A stretch of DNA of 64,000 bases, taken from Levilactobacillus mulengensis. Lineage in GTDB: Bacteria; Bacillota; Bacilli; Lactobacillales; Lactobacillaceae. This document shows, one piece after another, positions 27,216-35,607 of the stretch. The stretch spans positions 1 to 64,000 of the forward strand of contig NZ_RHNW01000003.1 in NCBI RefSeq assembly GCF_003946045.1. Reading direction: 5' to 3'. The notes beneath the pieces were generated by a model. It ran no database searches, was not told the origin of the DNA, and saw only the letters and a list, made by a program, of their open reading frames with translations. Position 1 is the first letter of the stretch; each line of letters starts with the position of its first letter. A program made the position numbers and the translations under genes.

Positions 27216-27565
27216 CCTTAAAGCAAGGTGACATTGTTTTTATTGATGCGGAACCGCATGCAGGACACGAAGAGGGTGGACATGATCCACAGCGAGGAAA
27301 TATTCGTCGGCCACTGGTTGTGTTATCAAATGATGCTTATAATAGCCGGACTAAGATGATTGTTGGGATGCCTATTACCTCTAAAATAATTAATAATCGG
27401 CGGATATTTTTACCAATTGCTGATCAAGGTAGTGGTGTTAAGGGATCTGTCATTACTTACATGATTCCGAATTACGATTATGTAGCTAGACATGCGGAAG
27501 TTGTTGGTAAGGTTAAGCCCAATATATTAAGCGAGCTACTTAGGCGAGCGCAGAATATATTCTGA
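27209..27565 (+). CDS. mazF: MazF/PemK-type endoribonuclease toxin
   Basis: The 118-residue protein has the complete PemK fold: start KQGDIVFIDAEPHAGHEEGG, the RRPLVVLSND strand with the conserved Arg, MIVGMPITSK, the loop between strands and DQGSGVKGSVITYMIPNYD. Such toxins cut single-stranded mRNA at short motifs when the antitoxin is degraded. Translation is coupled to mazE by overlap. Confidence 0.92.
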   Translation: MVTLKQGDIVFIDAEPHAGHEEGGHDPQRGNIRRPLVVLSNDAYNSRTKMIVGMPITSKIINNRRIFLPIADQGSGVKGSVITYMIPNYDYVARHAEVVGKVKPNILSELLRRAQNIF

Positions 27566-27637
27566 GTTTATGACTTTGTGTAAGAGTGGTTAGTAGATCT
27601 CAATGATAGCTAATCTGATTTTTGATGAGTAGAAATT

Positions 27638-27670
27638 AAGGTGTCTGGGACAAGTCCCAGGCCTTTTTTC
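27638..27670 (+). terminator. Intrinsic terminator after mazEF
   Basis: CTGGGAC-AA-GTCCCAG with AAGG/CCTT extension and a T run. Confidence 0.8.
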
Positions 27671-27788
27671 TATCTGAGTTTATGACTGAGATATTTGTTA
27701 AAAGACAGCAGTTTGCTTGAAATGTCTGTCACTTACTTTTCAGAAAAGGTTACTTTAAAGTGGGTTCAAAAAGATTCGGAAATTTTCC

Positions 27789-27819
27789 TTGCCTTCAAGT
27801 AACTGTAAGGTCGTATCCT
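27789..27819 (+). promoter_or_regulatory. MerR-type promoter of the flavodoxin gene
   Basis: TTGCCT (27789-27794) and TATCCT (27814-27819) are separated by 19 bp, and the upstream context ATTTTCCTTGCCTT is the same as at 26178. The two promoters probably answer to one MerR regulator, the natural candidate being the now interrupted gene at 26359. Confidence 0.6.
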
Positions 27820-27853
27820 AGAGATAACAAATTAGCAAAAAGGGGATTTTAGT

Positions 27854-28330
27854 ATGGCCACAAAAGTGTTGATCGTTGATTATTCATGGTCCGGGAATAC
27901 CGCTAAGCTAGCAACGGCATTGCAACGAGTGACGGGTGCGACGCAGGTTGAGCTGACCGTTCCAGCCGGGACCTTTCCTCAGGATATGTACGCGACTTCA
28001 GATGTGGCGAATCAGCAACTTGCCAGCGGGGACTTGCCGGAATTAACCAGCAAACTGCCCGACCTCGCGGAGTTTGACACGATTCTGGTTGGCGGTCCCG
28101 TTTGGTCGGGCAAGGTGGCCACGCCAGTCCGCAGCTTGTTGCGGCAACTCGCCACCTATACTGGCACGCTGGCCCCGTTTTACACGGACGCCGGGACACC
28201 GGACGATTATGAAGCCGACTTCGCCAGTCTAGCCCCACAAGCAAACGTGGTCCCCGGTCTCGGCCTGACCGCGGGTGACTTGGCCACGGCGGACCAGCCG
28301 TTGACGACCTGGTGGGATAGCTTTAAGTAG
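27854..28330 (+). CDS. Flavodoxin-like protein
   Basis: The 158-residue protein has the flavodoxin FMN loop near its start (VDYSWSGNTAKLATAL, with S-x-S-G-N-T), then ILVGGPVWSGKVATPVRSLL, a typical second flavin-contact region. It probably carries electrons or reduces small substrates. Its MerR-type promoter suggests a role in stress from electrophiles. The next gene, a zinc dehydrogenase, follows in the same direction after 60 bp without a terminator, so they may form one transcript. Confidence 0.85.
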   Translation: MATKVLIVDYSWSGNTAKLATALQRVTGATQVELTVPAGTFPQDMYATSDVANQQLASGDLPELTSKLPDLAEFDTILVGGPVWSGKVATPVRSLLRQLATYTGTLAPFYTDAGTPDDYEADFASLAPQANVVPGLGLTAGDLATADQPLTTWWDSFK

Positions 28331-28390
28331 CTGAAGGTAACTGAAAAGGGTAAACTAATCACAGTTAGAAAAATATTGGAGGATGACCCA

Positions 28391-29434
28391 ATGAAAACAG
28401 CAGTCTTCGTTGAACCGGGCAAAGTAGAAGTCCAAGAATTACCCAAGCCAACCGTCAAGAATCCCACAGACGCCGTCTTGAAAATCGTGCGTGCCTGTGT
28501 CTGTGGTTCCGACCTCTGGTGGTACCGCGGCATTAACGACCGCCAAAAGAATACGCCAGTCGGCCATGAAGCCATTGGTATCGTGGAAACGGTTGGGAGC
28601 GACGTCACCAACGTCCAGCCCGGTGACTTTGTCATTGCACCGTTCACCCACGGTTGTGGCCATTGTGCGGCTTGTTTAGCCGGCTTCGATGGTGACTGTG
28701 AAAATGCCCGGACCGACGATGAAGTCGTGGGCTACCAGGGTGAATACTTACGGTTTAAGAACGCTGACTGGGCCTTGGTCAAGGTTCCGGGTCAGCCCAG
28801 TGATTACTCCGACGCCCAACTGAACGACCTATTAACGCTGGCCGATGTCATGGTGACCGGCTACCACGCCGCTGCGACCGCCGAAGTCAAAGACGGCGAC
28901 ACGGTTGTCGTGATGGGCGACGGTGCCGTGGGCTTGTGTGGTGTGATTGCGGCTAAATTACGGGGCGCCAAGCGCATCATCGCCATGAGTCGGCACGCCG
29001 ACCGTCAAGCCTTAGCCACGGAATTTGGCGCGACTGATATCGTTGCCGAACGGGGCGATGACGCGGTTAAACGTGTGATGGACCTGACCGATGGCGCCGG
29101 GGCTGACGCCGTGCTCGAATGTGTTGGGACGACACAATCCGTTGAAACGGCGGTGAAGGTTGCCCGTGCCGGGGCCGTGGTGGGCCGCGTCGGGGTTCCT
29201 CAGAAAGCTGAAATGAACACCAACAACTTATTCTGGAAGAACATCGGCCTGCGCGGCGGGATTGCTTCCGTCACGACTTACGACCGAGCTGTCTTGCTGG
29301 ACGCCGTTTTGAAAGGTGAGATCCACCCAGGGAAGGTCTTCACGAAGCGCTTTGACCTCGATCACGTGGCCGATGCCTATGCCGCTATGGATAAGCGGGA
29401 AGCCATTAAATCATTGTTAGTGATTAGTGAGTAA
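28391..29434 (+). CDS. Zinc-binding alcohol dehydrogenase
   Basis: ATG 28391 follows TTGGAGG; a longer frame from 28376 is unlikely. The 347-residue medium-chain dehydrogenase has catalytic zinc ligands CGSD (about residue 38) and GHEAIG (about 61), a structural zinc set of the form C-G-H-C-A-A-C, and a Rossmann motif VMGDGAVGLCGV (near 178). It oxidises or reduces alcohols/aldehydes with NAD(P). It probably forms an operon with the flavodoxin, under a MerR-type promoter like that of aldehyde-responsive adh genes. Confidence 0.9.
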   Translation: MKTAVFVEPGKVEVQELPKPTVKNPTDAVLKIVRACVCGSDLWWYRGINDRQKNTPVGHEAIGIVETVGSDVTNVQPGDFVIAPFTHGCGHCAACLAGFDGDCENARTDDEVVGYQGEYLRFKNADWALVKVPGQPSDYSDAQLNDLLTLADVMVTGYHAAATAEVKDGDTVVVMGDGAVGLCGVIAAKLRGAKRIIAMSRHADRQALATEFGATDIVAERGDDAVKRVMDLTDGAGADAVLECVGTTQSVETAVKVARAGAVVGRVGVPQKAEMNTNNLFWKNIGLRGGIASVTTYDRAVLLDAVLKGEIHPGKVFTKRFDLDHVADAYAAMDKREAIKSLLVISE

Positions 29435-29470
29435 TGATTATAGATGTTAAGGCCATCAGAGGAGAAAATC

Positions 29471-29737
29471 ATGAAAATTGATGATTTGATTCAAGAGGAG
29501 TTGAAAGACCCTGAATTTGCTGCAGCCTACCGCGATGAGGGCGAGCTCTTGGATACAGCAATGGCACTCTATCATGCCAGAGAATCAGCGGGGTTAACAC
29601 AGGCTGAACTTGCAGAGCGTGCGGCAACAACTCAGGCAACCATTGCGCGGATTGAGCGAGGAGATAATGTTTCCTTTGTTAAGTATGCCCAGATTGCGCA
29701 TGCCTTAGGTAAGCGTTTGAAAGTTAGTTTTGAGTAA
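29471..29737 (+). CDS. HigA-type XRE antitoxin, no toxin beside it
   Basis: ATG 29471 follows AGAGGAG. The 88-residue protein has an N-terminal helical part (LIQEELKDPEFAAAYRDEGE) and an XRE helix-turn-helix (LTQAELAERAATTQATIARI, about residues 42-61), the layout of HigA-2 antitoxins. A RelE/HigB toxin would normally precede it, but the upstream gene is a dehydrogenase. It is therefore an orphan or a stand-alone regulator. Confidence 0.8.
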   Translation: MKIDDLIQEELKDPEFAAAYRDEGELLDTAMALYHARESAGLTQAELAERAATTQATIARIERGDNVSFVKYAQIAHALGKRLKVSFE

Positions 29738-29802
29738 AACATTTTGAAACTTACGAATTGGCTTATAGTAATTGATTCTTAATTATTAATAACTGTATTA
29801 TT

Positions 29803-29836
29803 AAAAGGCACACATCAGTTAGATGTGTGTCTTTTT
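29803..29836. terminator. Bidirectional terminator
   Basis: AAAAGGCACACATC pairs with GATGTGTGTCTTTTT; genes converge here. Confidence 0.8.
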
Positions 29837-29845
29837 GCAAGCTAG

Positions 29846-31654
29846 TTATTTAATCAAAATCAAACCCTTAGTTCCCCGTGAAGCCGCCACGTACCGGCGA
29901 TTGTCGCCGAGTGGATCGTCCGTATAGAAGGGTGCCGTCCAGTCGGTGACCACGGCGAAGTCAAATTCTAAGCCCTTGGCCACGGTCAACGGCATAACGT
30001 TGATGCCCGGGCGAACAGTTCGCGTGCCGTCACCCGTAAGCAGTTGGGCGGCCGGTAATTGCGCAGCGAGTTCGCTTGCCCGCTGCGTCGAGGGTGTCAG
30101 GATACCAATGCTCTGGCCGGCAGTCGTTGGCAGGGTCGCAAGCACGTTTGTCAAATCAACATTTTCTAAGACTTGCGGCGCCGTGCCCGCGGTCTGGACC
30201 GCCTGAATCGTGGTTCGCCAATCACCCGCAAACTGTGCGAAGAACCGCGTGATCTCGCCGGTTGCACGGTAGCTGGTGGTGAGGTGGCGCACCGCCGTTT
30301 GGGCCGGGTCAAAGTAGTCGGCAATCGTGACGGCTTGGCCCGTGAGCCGTTGGCGGTGGTCGCCCACGATGGTGAGGTCGGCGTTGTGGTAGAGGGCCGT
30401 CAGAAATAGCCAGGTATCGGCGGCGTAGTCCTGGGCCTCGTCCACGAAGAGCGCCGCGGTGGTGGTTTGTTGGAAGTTGGTGAAGCGAATCAGGAGGTAG
30501 AGTTGGTCATAGGGGGTCAGTTCGGCTAATCCCAGTTCCTGCGCAAATGCTGGCCAGTCGAGCCACTCGTTGATGTCTTCCGGCACGCGGTCGACGGCCT
30601 GTAGCCAGCGCCAGGCCCGCTGCATGCGGGACAAGAGCGCCGTGCGGTCGTTGGATTGCGCGTACGCCGCTGGGGCTAGACCGGTTGGCGTTTGGACCAA
30701 GGGTTCTTGAATGATTTGTGCCAATTCAGCGAGGTGGTTGCCGGCCGTCGTTGGGACGGTCAGCCCAAACCGTCGACCCCAGGATTGGACCAAATGTAGG
30801 TAGGTGGTGCTCAACGGTTCGGCCTCACCTAACGCCGGCAACACGCCGCGAATGTAGCGGCTGAAGGCGACGTTGGGGGTCAGAATCAGGATATCTTCCG
30901 GCGTCCAGCTATCGCGATGGCGGTACAGCTGGTAGGCTACGCGTTGTAAGAGCACGGACGTCTTGCCACTGCCGGCAACGCCGTCGACTAGGACGGTGGG
31001 CTGGCTACTTTCACGGATGATGGCGTTTTGTTCCTGTTGAATGGTGGCCGTGATTTCCTGCAGGCCACCGCTGCGATTACTGGCGAGCACGTCTAGTAAC
31101 AGCGGGTCGCCGATGGCCGCGTTGGTGTCGATGACCTGTTGGAGTTGGTCGTGGTCGATGATAAATTGTTGGCGCTGCGTCACCGTCACGGGAATGGTGC
31201 GCCCATTCGCTTGATAGCTGGTCGCCCCGGTCCGGTTGGCGTAGTACGCGTCAGCCACGGGGGCCCGCCAATCGTAGATCAAGTCGTTGGTATTTTCATC
31301 GGTGTAGCCGACCTTGCCGAGATAGAGGGCCTCCGCATCGCCGTCGCCAAAGTCGAGTTGCAGCTTGGCAAAGTAGGCCTGAGGCAAGAGTAATTGCGCG
31401 TGGGCCAAACGGGTGACGGCCGTATCGTGGCGGGCGTTCAGGGCATCAATTTGCCGGTTGCCGGCCTCGATACTGGCAAAGGTCTCCAGTTGATCACTGA
31501 AGGTCCCCAGGTCGAGATGGCCTTCGCCATTGAGTTGTTGCTTCATGGCGCGGGCCGTGGCGGTCAGTTCGGCCAATTGCTGGGTGAGTCGCTGACTGTC
31601 GGTCGTTAATCGTTGGTAAATCTCCTGTAGATGGTGAGCCTCTGATTGTGCCAT
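29846..31654 (-). CDS. helD: HelD-like UvrD/Rep-family helicase
   Basis: The 602-residue protein has an N-terminal coiled-coil arm (about residues 1-70), a nucleotide module with Walker A VDGVAGSGKTSVLLQR (about 221-236), Walker B LFVDEAQDYA (about 405), and C-terminal helicase motifs TVAKGLEFDFAVVTDW and YVAASRGTKGLIL. HelD binds RNA polymerase and frees it from stalled or inactive complexes. B. subtilis HelD is near 770 residues, so this version is compact. ATG 31654 follows GGAGGTG. Confidence 0.85.
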   Translation of the reverse strand: MAQSEAHHLQEIYQRLTTDSQRLTQQLAELTATARAMKQQLNGEGHLDLGTFSDQLETFASIEAGNRQIDALNARHDTAVTRLAHAQLLLPQAYFAKLQLDFGDGDAEALYLGKVGYTDENTNDLIYDWRAPVADAYYANRTGATSYQANGRTIPVTVTQRQQFIIDHDQLQQVIDTNAAIGDPLLLDVLASNRSGGLQEITATIQQEQNAIIRESSQPTVLVDGVAGSGKTSVLLQRVAYQLYRHRDSWTPEDILILTPNVAFSRYIRGVLPALGEAEPLSTTYLHLVQSWGRRFGLTVPTTAGNHLAELAQIIQEPLVQTPTGLAPAAYAQSNDRTALLSRMQRAWRWLQAVDRVPEDINEWLDWPAFAQELGLAELTPYDQLYLLIRFTNFQQTTTAALFVDEAQDYAADTWLFLTALYHNADLTIVGDHRQRLTGQAVTIADYFDPAQTAVRHLTTSYRATGEITRFFAQFAGDWRTTIQAVQTAGTAPQVLENVDLTNVLATLPTTAGQSIGILTPSTQRASELAAQLPAAQLLTGDGTRTVRPGINVMPLTVAKGLEFDFAVVTDWTAPFYTDDPLGDNRRYVAASRGTKGLILIK

Positions 31655-31741
31655 CCAATCACCTCCGAGGCCTCTAGTTTACGCGCTTTGGCGGCAATGA
31701 CCAGTCTGTTTTTCGCGGGACGGCCATGGTATAATAGATGT

Positions 31742-31849
31742 GGGGAAAAGGCCGGGTACTCAAATGTGGTGCCTGGCCACTAACTGTAAAAAATTAATGA
31801 TTAATAACAAAAAACACGTTGTAACTTTAATTAGTTAGAACGTGTTTTT
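31742..31849 (+). ncRNA. Candidate small transcript between helD and the flavoprotein
   Basis: An extended -10 (TGGTATAAT at 31727-31735) on the plus strand is followed by a 10-bp hairpin with G-T pairs (GGCCGGGTAC and GTGCCTGGCC, 31749-31777) and then by the terminator at 31810. There is no -35 of quality. A 19-codon frame from ATG 31738 would be almost leaderless. Evidence is thin. Confidence 0.3.
31810..31849. terminator. Bidirectional terminator
   Basis: AAAAACACGTT pairs with AACGTGTTTTT. On the minus strand it would terminate readthrough toward helD from the flavoprotein gene, which ends at 31855. Confidence 0.75.
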
Positions 31850-31854
31850 AAGAA

Positions 31855-32445
31855 CTAGATGGTGAATTTCTGTAGAATCTGTTGTCGTTGCGCCAACGGT
31901 TTCTTCTCGACTTGGGCGAAGTTGTGCCATTTGAAATGCCAGAGGCGGGTCTTCAGAAAAGTCCCCCGGAAGAGGAGCTTGGCCAAAGGCGCGCCAAACA
32001 CTAAACGATAAAGCAGGTTGGGCGTGCTCATGGTCGTGATGATGTCAATCTTTGGTTGCTTGGTCAGTTTGGTCTTCATGGTGTCGGCCTGATACAGTTG
32101 CCCCTTGGCGTAAACTTTGTCGAGAAAACCCTTGGTCATGGCCGGCATGACTTCCCACCAAACCGGGAACATGAAGATGATCCGGTCGGCCGCGAGCAGG
32201 CGTTGCTGGTAGTCGGCGACTTGGGGGTCGGTGGCCTGTCCACGGCGCCAATTGCTAAGGTCGGCAGCGGACATGACTGGGTTGAAGCCATCCGCGTGTA
32301 GATCCATTAAATCAATGTCATTATTTTCCTGACGCAACTGGGTCATGACGCGTTGTAGCAATGCCGCTAAGAATGAGCGGTGGTGGGGCACGTTGTTGCC
32401 AGCGGTTGCGGTGTAGGGATGATCAAAGATGATAACAGTTTTCAT
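31855..32445 (-). CDS. Flavodoxin-fold NAD(P)H oxidoreductase
   Basis: ATG 32445 after GAGG gives 196 residues; a longer frame to 32511 overlaps the divergent operator. The protein begins MKTVIIFDHPYTATAGNN and has the strand RIIFMFPVWWEVMPAMTKGFLDKVYAKG, the hallmark of the NQO1/MdaB/KefF quinone-reductase family. It uses FMN/FAD and NAD(P)H to reduce quinones by two electrons. It is divergent from the Crp/Fnr gene at 32545 with about 100 bp between starts, so the regulator probably controls it. Confidence 0.85.
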   Translation of the reverse strand: MKTVIIFDHPYTATAGNNVPHHRSFLAALLQRVMTQLRQENNDIDLMDLHADGFNPVMSAADLSNWRRGQATDPQVADYQQRLLAADRIIFMFPVWWEVMPAMTKGFLDKVYAKGQLYQADTMKTKLTKQPKIDIITTMSTPNLLYRLVFGAPLAKLLFRGTFLKTRLWHFKWHNFAQVEKKPLAQRQQILQKFTI

Positions 32446-32504
32446 AAGTAAGACCTCGTTTTTAGTTAATACAGTGAGTATAGACGGGGTGCCCGTCGTC
32501 GGCA

Positions 32505-32518
32505 TTAACATATGTTAA
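32505..32518. promoter_or_regulatory. Perfect palindrome in divergent promoter
   Basis: TTAACATATGTTAA is a 14-bp perfect palindrome in the 99 bp between the flavoprotein and Crp/Fnr starts. It is the best candidate operator for the adjacent regulator. Confidence 0.5.
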
Positions 32519-32544
32519 CGGGGTCAGTGAAAGGGGACGGCAAT

Positions 32545-33117
32545 ATGGTCGCACCAGCATACTTAGTCCAAAAATTTCCGGAAATTGGCGCGCACTGGGC
32601 AGAGCTACAGGACTTATTCATCACTAAAAAGGTTCCAGCCGGTACGACGCTACTCGCGGAGGGGGACGTGGCCACTGAAATTTTTATCATCACGCAAGGG
32701 GCGCTGCGGCTCTGGCACAATAGTGCGGGCAAGGACGTGACCCTGCAATTCTTCTTCGAGAATCAGCTGGTTTCTTCCTTTGAAAGCTTCTACCTGGGCC
32801 AGCCCAGTGGCTTTTCGATTGAGAGTTTCGAAGACACTGAGGTCCTGATGCTCAGCCGGGCGGATGCCAACCGGATTCAACAAAAGTATCCAGCGATTGA
32901 ACCCGCCGTTACACGGTTCGTTTGCGAACGGTTCATTGCCTACCGCAACATTTTCTTTGACCAGCTCCAGTATTCACCGGTTGAGCGTTACCAGAAGCTG
33001 GCAGCCGATGCCCCGGAAATTTTGGACCGGGTGCCGCTGCATCTGGTGGCGTCTTACTTGGGGATGACGCCGGTGTCGTTGAGTCGGATTCGAACGCGAT
33101 TGAAGGCACAAGATTAA
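32545..33117 (+). CDS. Crp/Fnr-family transcriptional regulator
   Basis: ATG 32545 follows AAAGGGG. The 190-residue protein has a cyclic-nucleotide-binding-type beta barrel (VPAGTTLLAEGDVATEIFIITQGALRLW, about residues 30-58) and a C-terminal helix-turn-helix (VPLHLVASYLGMTPVSLSRI). The loop that binds cAMP in Crp is not conserved and there is no cysteine cluster for an iron-sulfur centre. The effector is unknown. Divergent to a quinone-reductase-like gene, it may answer redox or quinone stress. Confidence 0.88.
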   Translation: MVAPAYLVQKFPEIGAHWAELQDLFITKKVPAGTTLLAEGDVATEIFIITQGALRLWHNSAGKDVTLQFFFENQLVSSFESFYLGQPSGFSIESFEDTEVLMLSRADANRIQQKYPAIEPAVTRFVCERFIAYRNIFFDQLQYSPVERYQKLAADAPEILDRVPLHLVASYLGMTPVSLSRIRTRLKAQD

Positions 33118-33127
33118 CATAGCTTCA

Positions 33128-33185
33128 AAAAGGCGTGGCGTAGATTTATCCTGAGTGTTCAGGTAAATTTACGCCACGTCTTTTT
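33128..33185. terminator. Bidirectional terminator
   Basis: A long imperfect stem (GGCGTGGCGTAGATTTA with TAAATTTACGCCACGTC) is flanked by A and T runs. Confidence 0.8.
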
Positions 33186-33404
33186 AGTGGTTAGTGTTAG
33201 GTTCGTTGGATTTGGCCGCGAGAAATTGCTGTTCACTACGTCCGATTTTGGCCATTAGATACGTGTTTGCGGTGATTTTTAGCGTCTCAATCAAGGAATC
33301 GTATTCTGAGACTGATAGGACAACGACATCATTTTTACCGCCAGGGGTTGTGATGATGAGTGGTTCAGAAACTTCGTTGACAGTTTTTAGATATGTTTTC
33401 AGAA
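33184..33404 (-). pseudogene. YefM/Phd antitoxin lacking its N-terminus
   Basis: The minus-strand frame contains LKTVNEVSEPLIITTPGGKN, DVVVLSVSEYDSLIETLKIT and a C-terminal tail, which is a YefM antitoxin from about residue 15 on. The N-terminal beta strand is missing and the frame runs into antisense of a short-chain dehydrogenase gene. No YoeB toxin follows. The dimerisation and DNA-binding part is incomplete, so it is probably inactive unless a downstream Met (for example in MIKMFVL) is used. Confidence 0.7.
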
Positions 33405-34006
33405 CAAACATCTTAATCATTGGCGCAACGGGTTCTGTGGGCAGTGTCACCCGGCAATACTTTTTAGACAATACGGACGATCAATTGACCCTGATGGCAC
33501 GGAGCACGAGCTGCTTGGGTAGCTTGAATGCCGACCGTGAGCGGGCGCTAGCTGGCAGTGTGACCGATGCAGCGCTGTTAAAGACGGCCTTGCAGGGCCA
33601 AGATGTGGTGTTCGCGGCGTTGAGTGGCAACTTAGCGGGCATGGCCCAGAGTTTGGTGACCGCGATGGATGCGGCTGGCGTCAAACGGCTGTTGTTCATT
33701 GCCTCCATGGGTATTTATAATGAAATTCCTGCTAGCCTAGGTGCCGGTGGTAACCTGCAAAGCAACCCCATGCTACGCGGCTATCGGGCTGCAGCGGACG
33801 TGATTGAAGTCTCCGACCTGAACTACACGGTCATTTGTCCCGGTTGGTTTGATGGCGGCAATGACACCGACTATGAGGTCACTAAGAAGGGTGAACCGTT
33901 TGGGGGCCAAGACGTGTCGCGTAAGAGCATTGCTGATTTGGTGATGCGGTTGGCTCATGACGAGACGTTGGGTTCCCGTGACAGCTTAGGCATTAACCGG
34001 AAATAG
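33405..34006 (+). pseudogene. NAD(P)-binding SDR lacking its start
   Basis: The plus frame reads NILIIGATGSVGSVTRQYFL with the G-x-x-G-x-x-G loop, then FAALSGNLAGM, RLLFIASMGIYNEIP and a normal end, a complete atypical short-chain dehydrogenase except for its first one or two codons. The usual ATG and ribosome binding site have been replaced by the end of the YefM fragment. A weak in-frame TTG upstream has no ribosome binding site. The neighbours suggest that a deletion fused two divergent genes. Confidence 0.75.
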
Positions 34007-34257
34007 AGGCGTGCTGCCGGCTACTGGATTTCAAAGGATGAGGAATCCAATCCTGAACGCAATCAATCAGAAGAAGGCTATTTAGATGAACGAAGAAATT
34101 GTCAACCACGCCCGTTTAAAAACGGACGCTTGTGAGAACCACACCCCATAGCATGGCGACCACAATTTACTTAGATACAGCGCTAGCCTACGAATAGGAC
34201 TTATCCGCTAATTACCGAAGCCTTTTAGGTCCGTAGGTTGCCAGACGGACTTGTTTC

Positions 34258-35511
34258 TTATAAAGCTACTAAACCTTTAGCTAGAATATTTTTAGCTGCA
34301 TTACGGTCGCGCACATGAAATGTCCCACAATTAGGGCACGTCCACTTGCGGTCAGCCAACGTCAACTTATTCTTGCCGACCATGATGTACCCACAGTGGC
34401 TACAAGTTTGCGTCGTATTTCGGGGATCAATCGTCAAAAATTTCCGGCCATATAGGTCAGCTTTGTAAGCCAACATGCCCAGTAAAGTTCGCCAACCAAC
34501 GTCCGAGATGCTCATTGCCAACGCGTGATTCCGCAACATATTTTTACTCCGCAGTTCTTCAGCTACAACTAAATCGTGGTTTTTGATCAAGGTCGTAGAG
34601 ACGTAGTGTAGGAAGTTTTTACGTTGATTGGTAACTTTGAGCTGTAACTTAGCTACTAGTAACCGTTGCTTTTGATAGTTCTTTGATTCTGATAACCGTC
34701 GTTGACTCTTTTTAGCTCGTCTGGCCCGTCGTGATAGTTTCCGCTGGGCTTTAGCCAGCTTTCCTTTAATCATCCGGTAATAGCGCGGATTATCAATCAC
34801 CTGTCCATTGGAATCTGTCAGGAAATTATCAAGATTCAAATCAATGCCGACTTTAGATTTGACGATTGGTTGTTTAGCAACAAAGGGGTGTTCTGACCCA
34901 ATCTGTAGGGACACAAAGTAATGATCTGCAGCGTCCATTGAAACTGTTGTCGTTCCAATTCTAATGTCATTAGCTTGGTCTAAAATCTTCGATGGAAGTC
35001 CCTTGAAACGGAGACGGCCTAGTTTGGGTAGCCATAGGTGGTGAGTGTCAGTTAGTCTAACGCTACCATTCTTCATAGTTGGAACTGTCACTTTGGCACT
35101 GTAAAGACAAGATGTTTGATAAGTCTGAGAATAACCACGTTTATGAAACTTAGGCGTTCCAGCCTGATGAACCTGGTAGAATAATTTCCAAGCTGTTTTG
35201 TAATTCTTGATGGCATTAGCCTTCATCAGACTGTCAAAGTCTGGATGGTTGAGCCAACCATGGATATTGGAGATAGCAGTTGATGGCTTTTTCAGCCGTT
35301 CAGTCAAGTCAGCAATCCGCTTCAAAACAAGCGTGATTGGTGTTTTAACTTTCTTCAACCAAAATAGGTCATTGTTCATCCCGTTCATTTCGTTATAAAT
35401 AAAGCGACTCGCATCACTGTTACGTTTGATCAGCCTTTTCTGTTCGGTTGAAGGAAAGACCCGGACCTTAACCCCATAATGATAAGGTAATTGTGCCATC
35501 GTCTTCGTCAT
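34258..35511 (-). CDS. tnpB: TnpB RNA-guided nuclease
   Basis: ATG 35511 follows AAAGGAGGTGG; the frame extends further but without support. The 417-residue protein has the RuvC parts in order: VGIDLNLDNFLTD (first Asp, about residue 180), VVAEELRSKNM (Glu, about 285) and RDRNAAKNIL (last Asp), with a zinc finger CSHCGY..CPNCG between the last two. TnpB uses an RNA from the element end to cut matching DNA and favours element retention. All catalytic residues appear intact. Confidence 0.93.
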   Translation of the reverse strand: MTKTMAQLPYHYGVKVRVFPSTEQKRLIKRNSDASRFIYNEMNGMNNDLFWLKKVKTPITLVLKRIADLTERLKKPSTAISNIHGWLNHPDFDSLMKANAIKNYKTAWKLFYQVHQAGTPKFHKRGYSQTYQTSCLYSAKVTVPTMKNGSVRLTDTHHLWLPKLGRLRFKGLPSKILDQANDIRIGTTTVSMDAADHYFVSLQIGSEHPFVAKQPIVKSKVGIDLNLDNFLTDSNGQVIDNPRYYRMIKGKLAKAQRKLSRRARRAKKSQRRLSESKNYQKQRLLVAKLQLKVTNQRKNFLHYVSTTLIKNHDLVVAEELRSKNMLRNHALAMSISDVGWRTLLGMLAYKADLYGRKFLTIDPRNTTQTCSHCGYIMVGKNKLTLADRKWTCPNCGTFHVRDRNAAKNILAKGLVAL

Positions 35512-35607
35512 AAATTGCCACCTCCTTTTGCTTGATAGTAAGCATATCATATGAGTATACTGTATCCATAGTAAGTTGTCTTATAATAATATTTATGGAG
35601 GGTGCAT

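Noticed and set aside
27638-27670. Second copy of the 41711 terminator as a mobile repeat
   Set aside because: Both contain CTGGGAC, but this is a common terminator motif in lactobacilli and flanks are unrelated.
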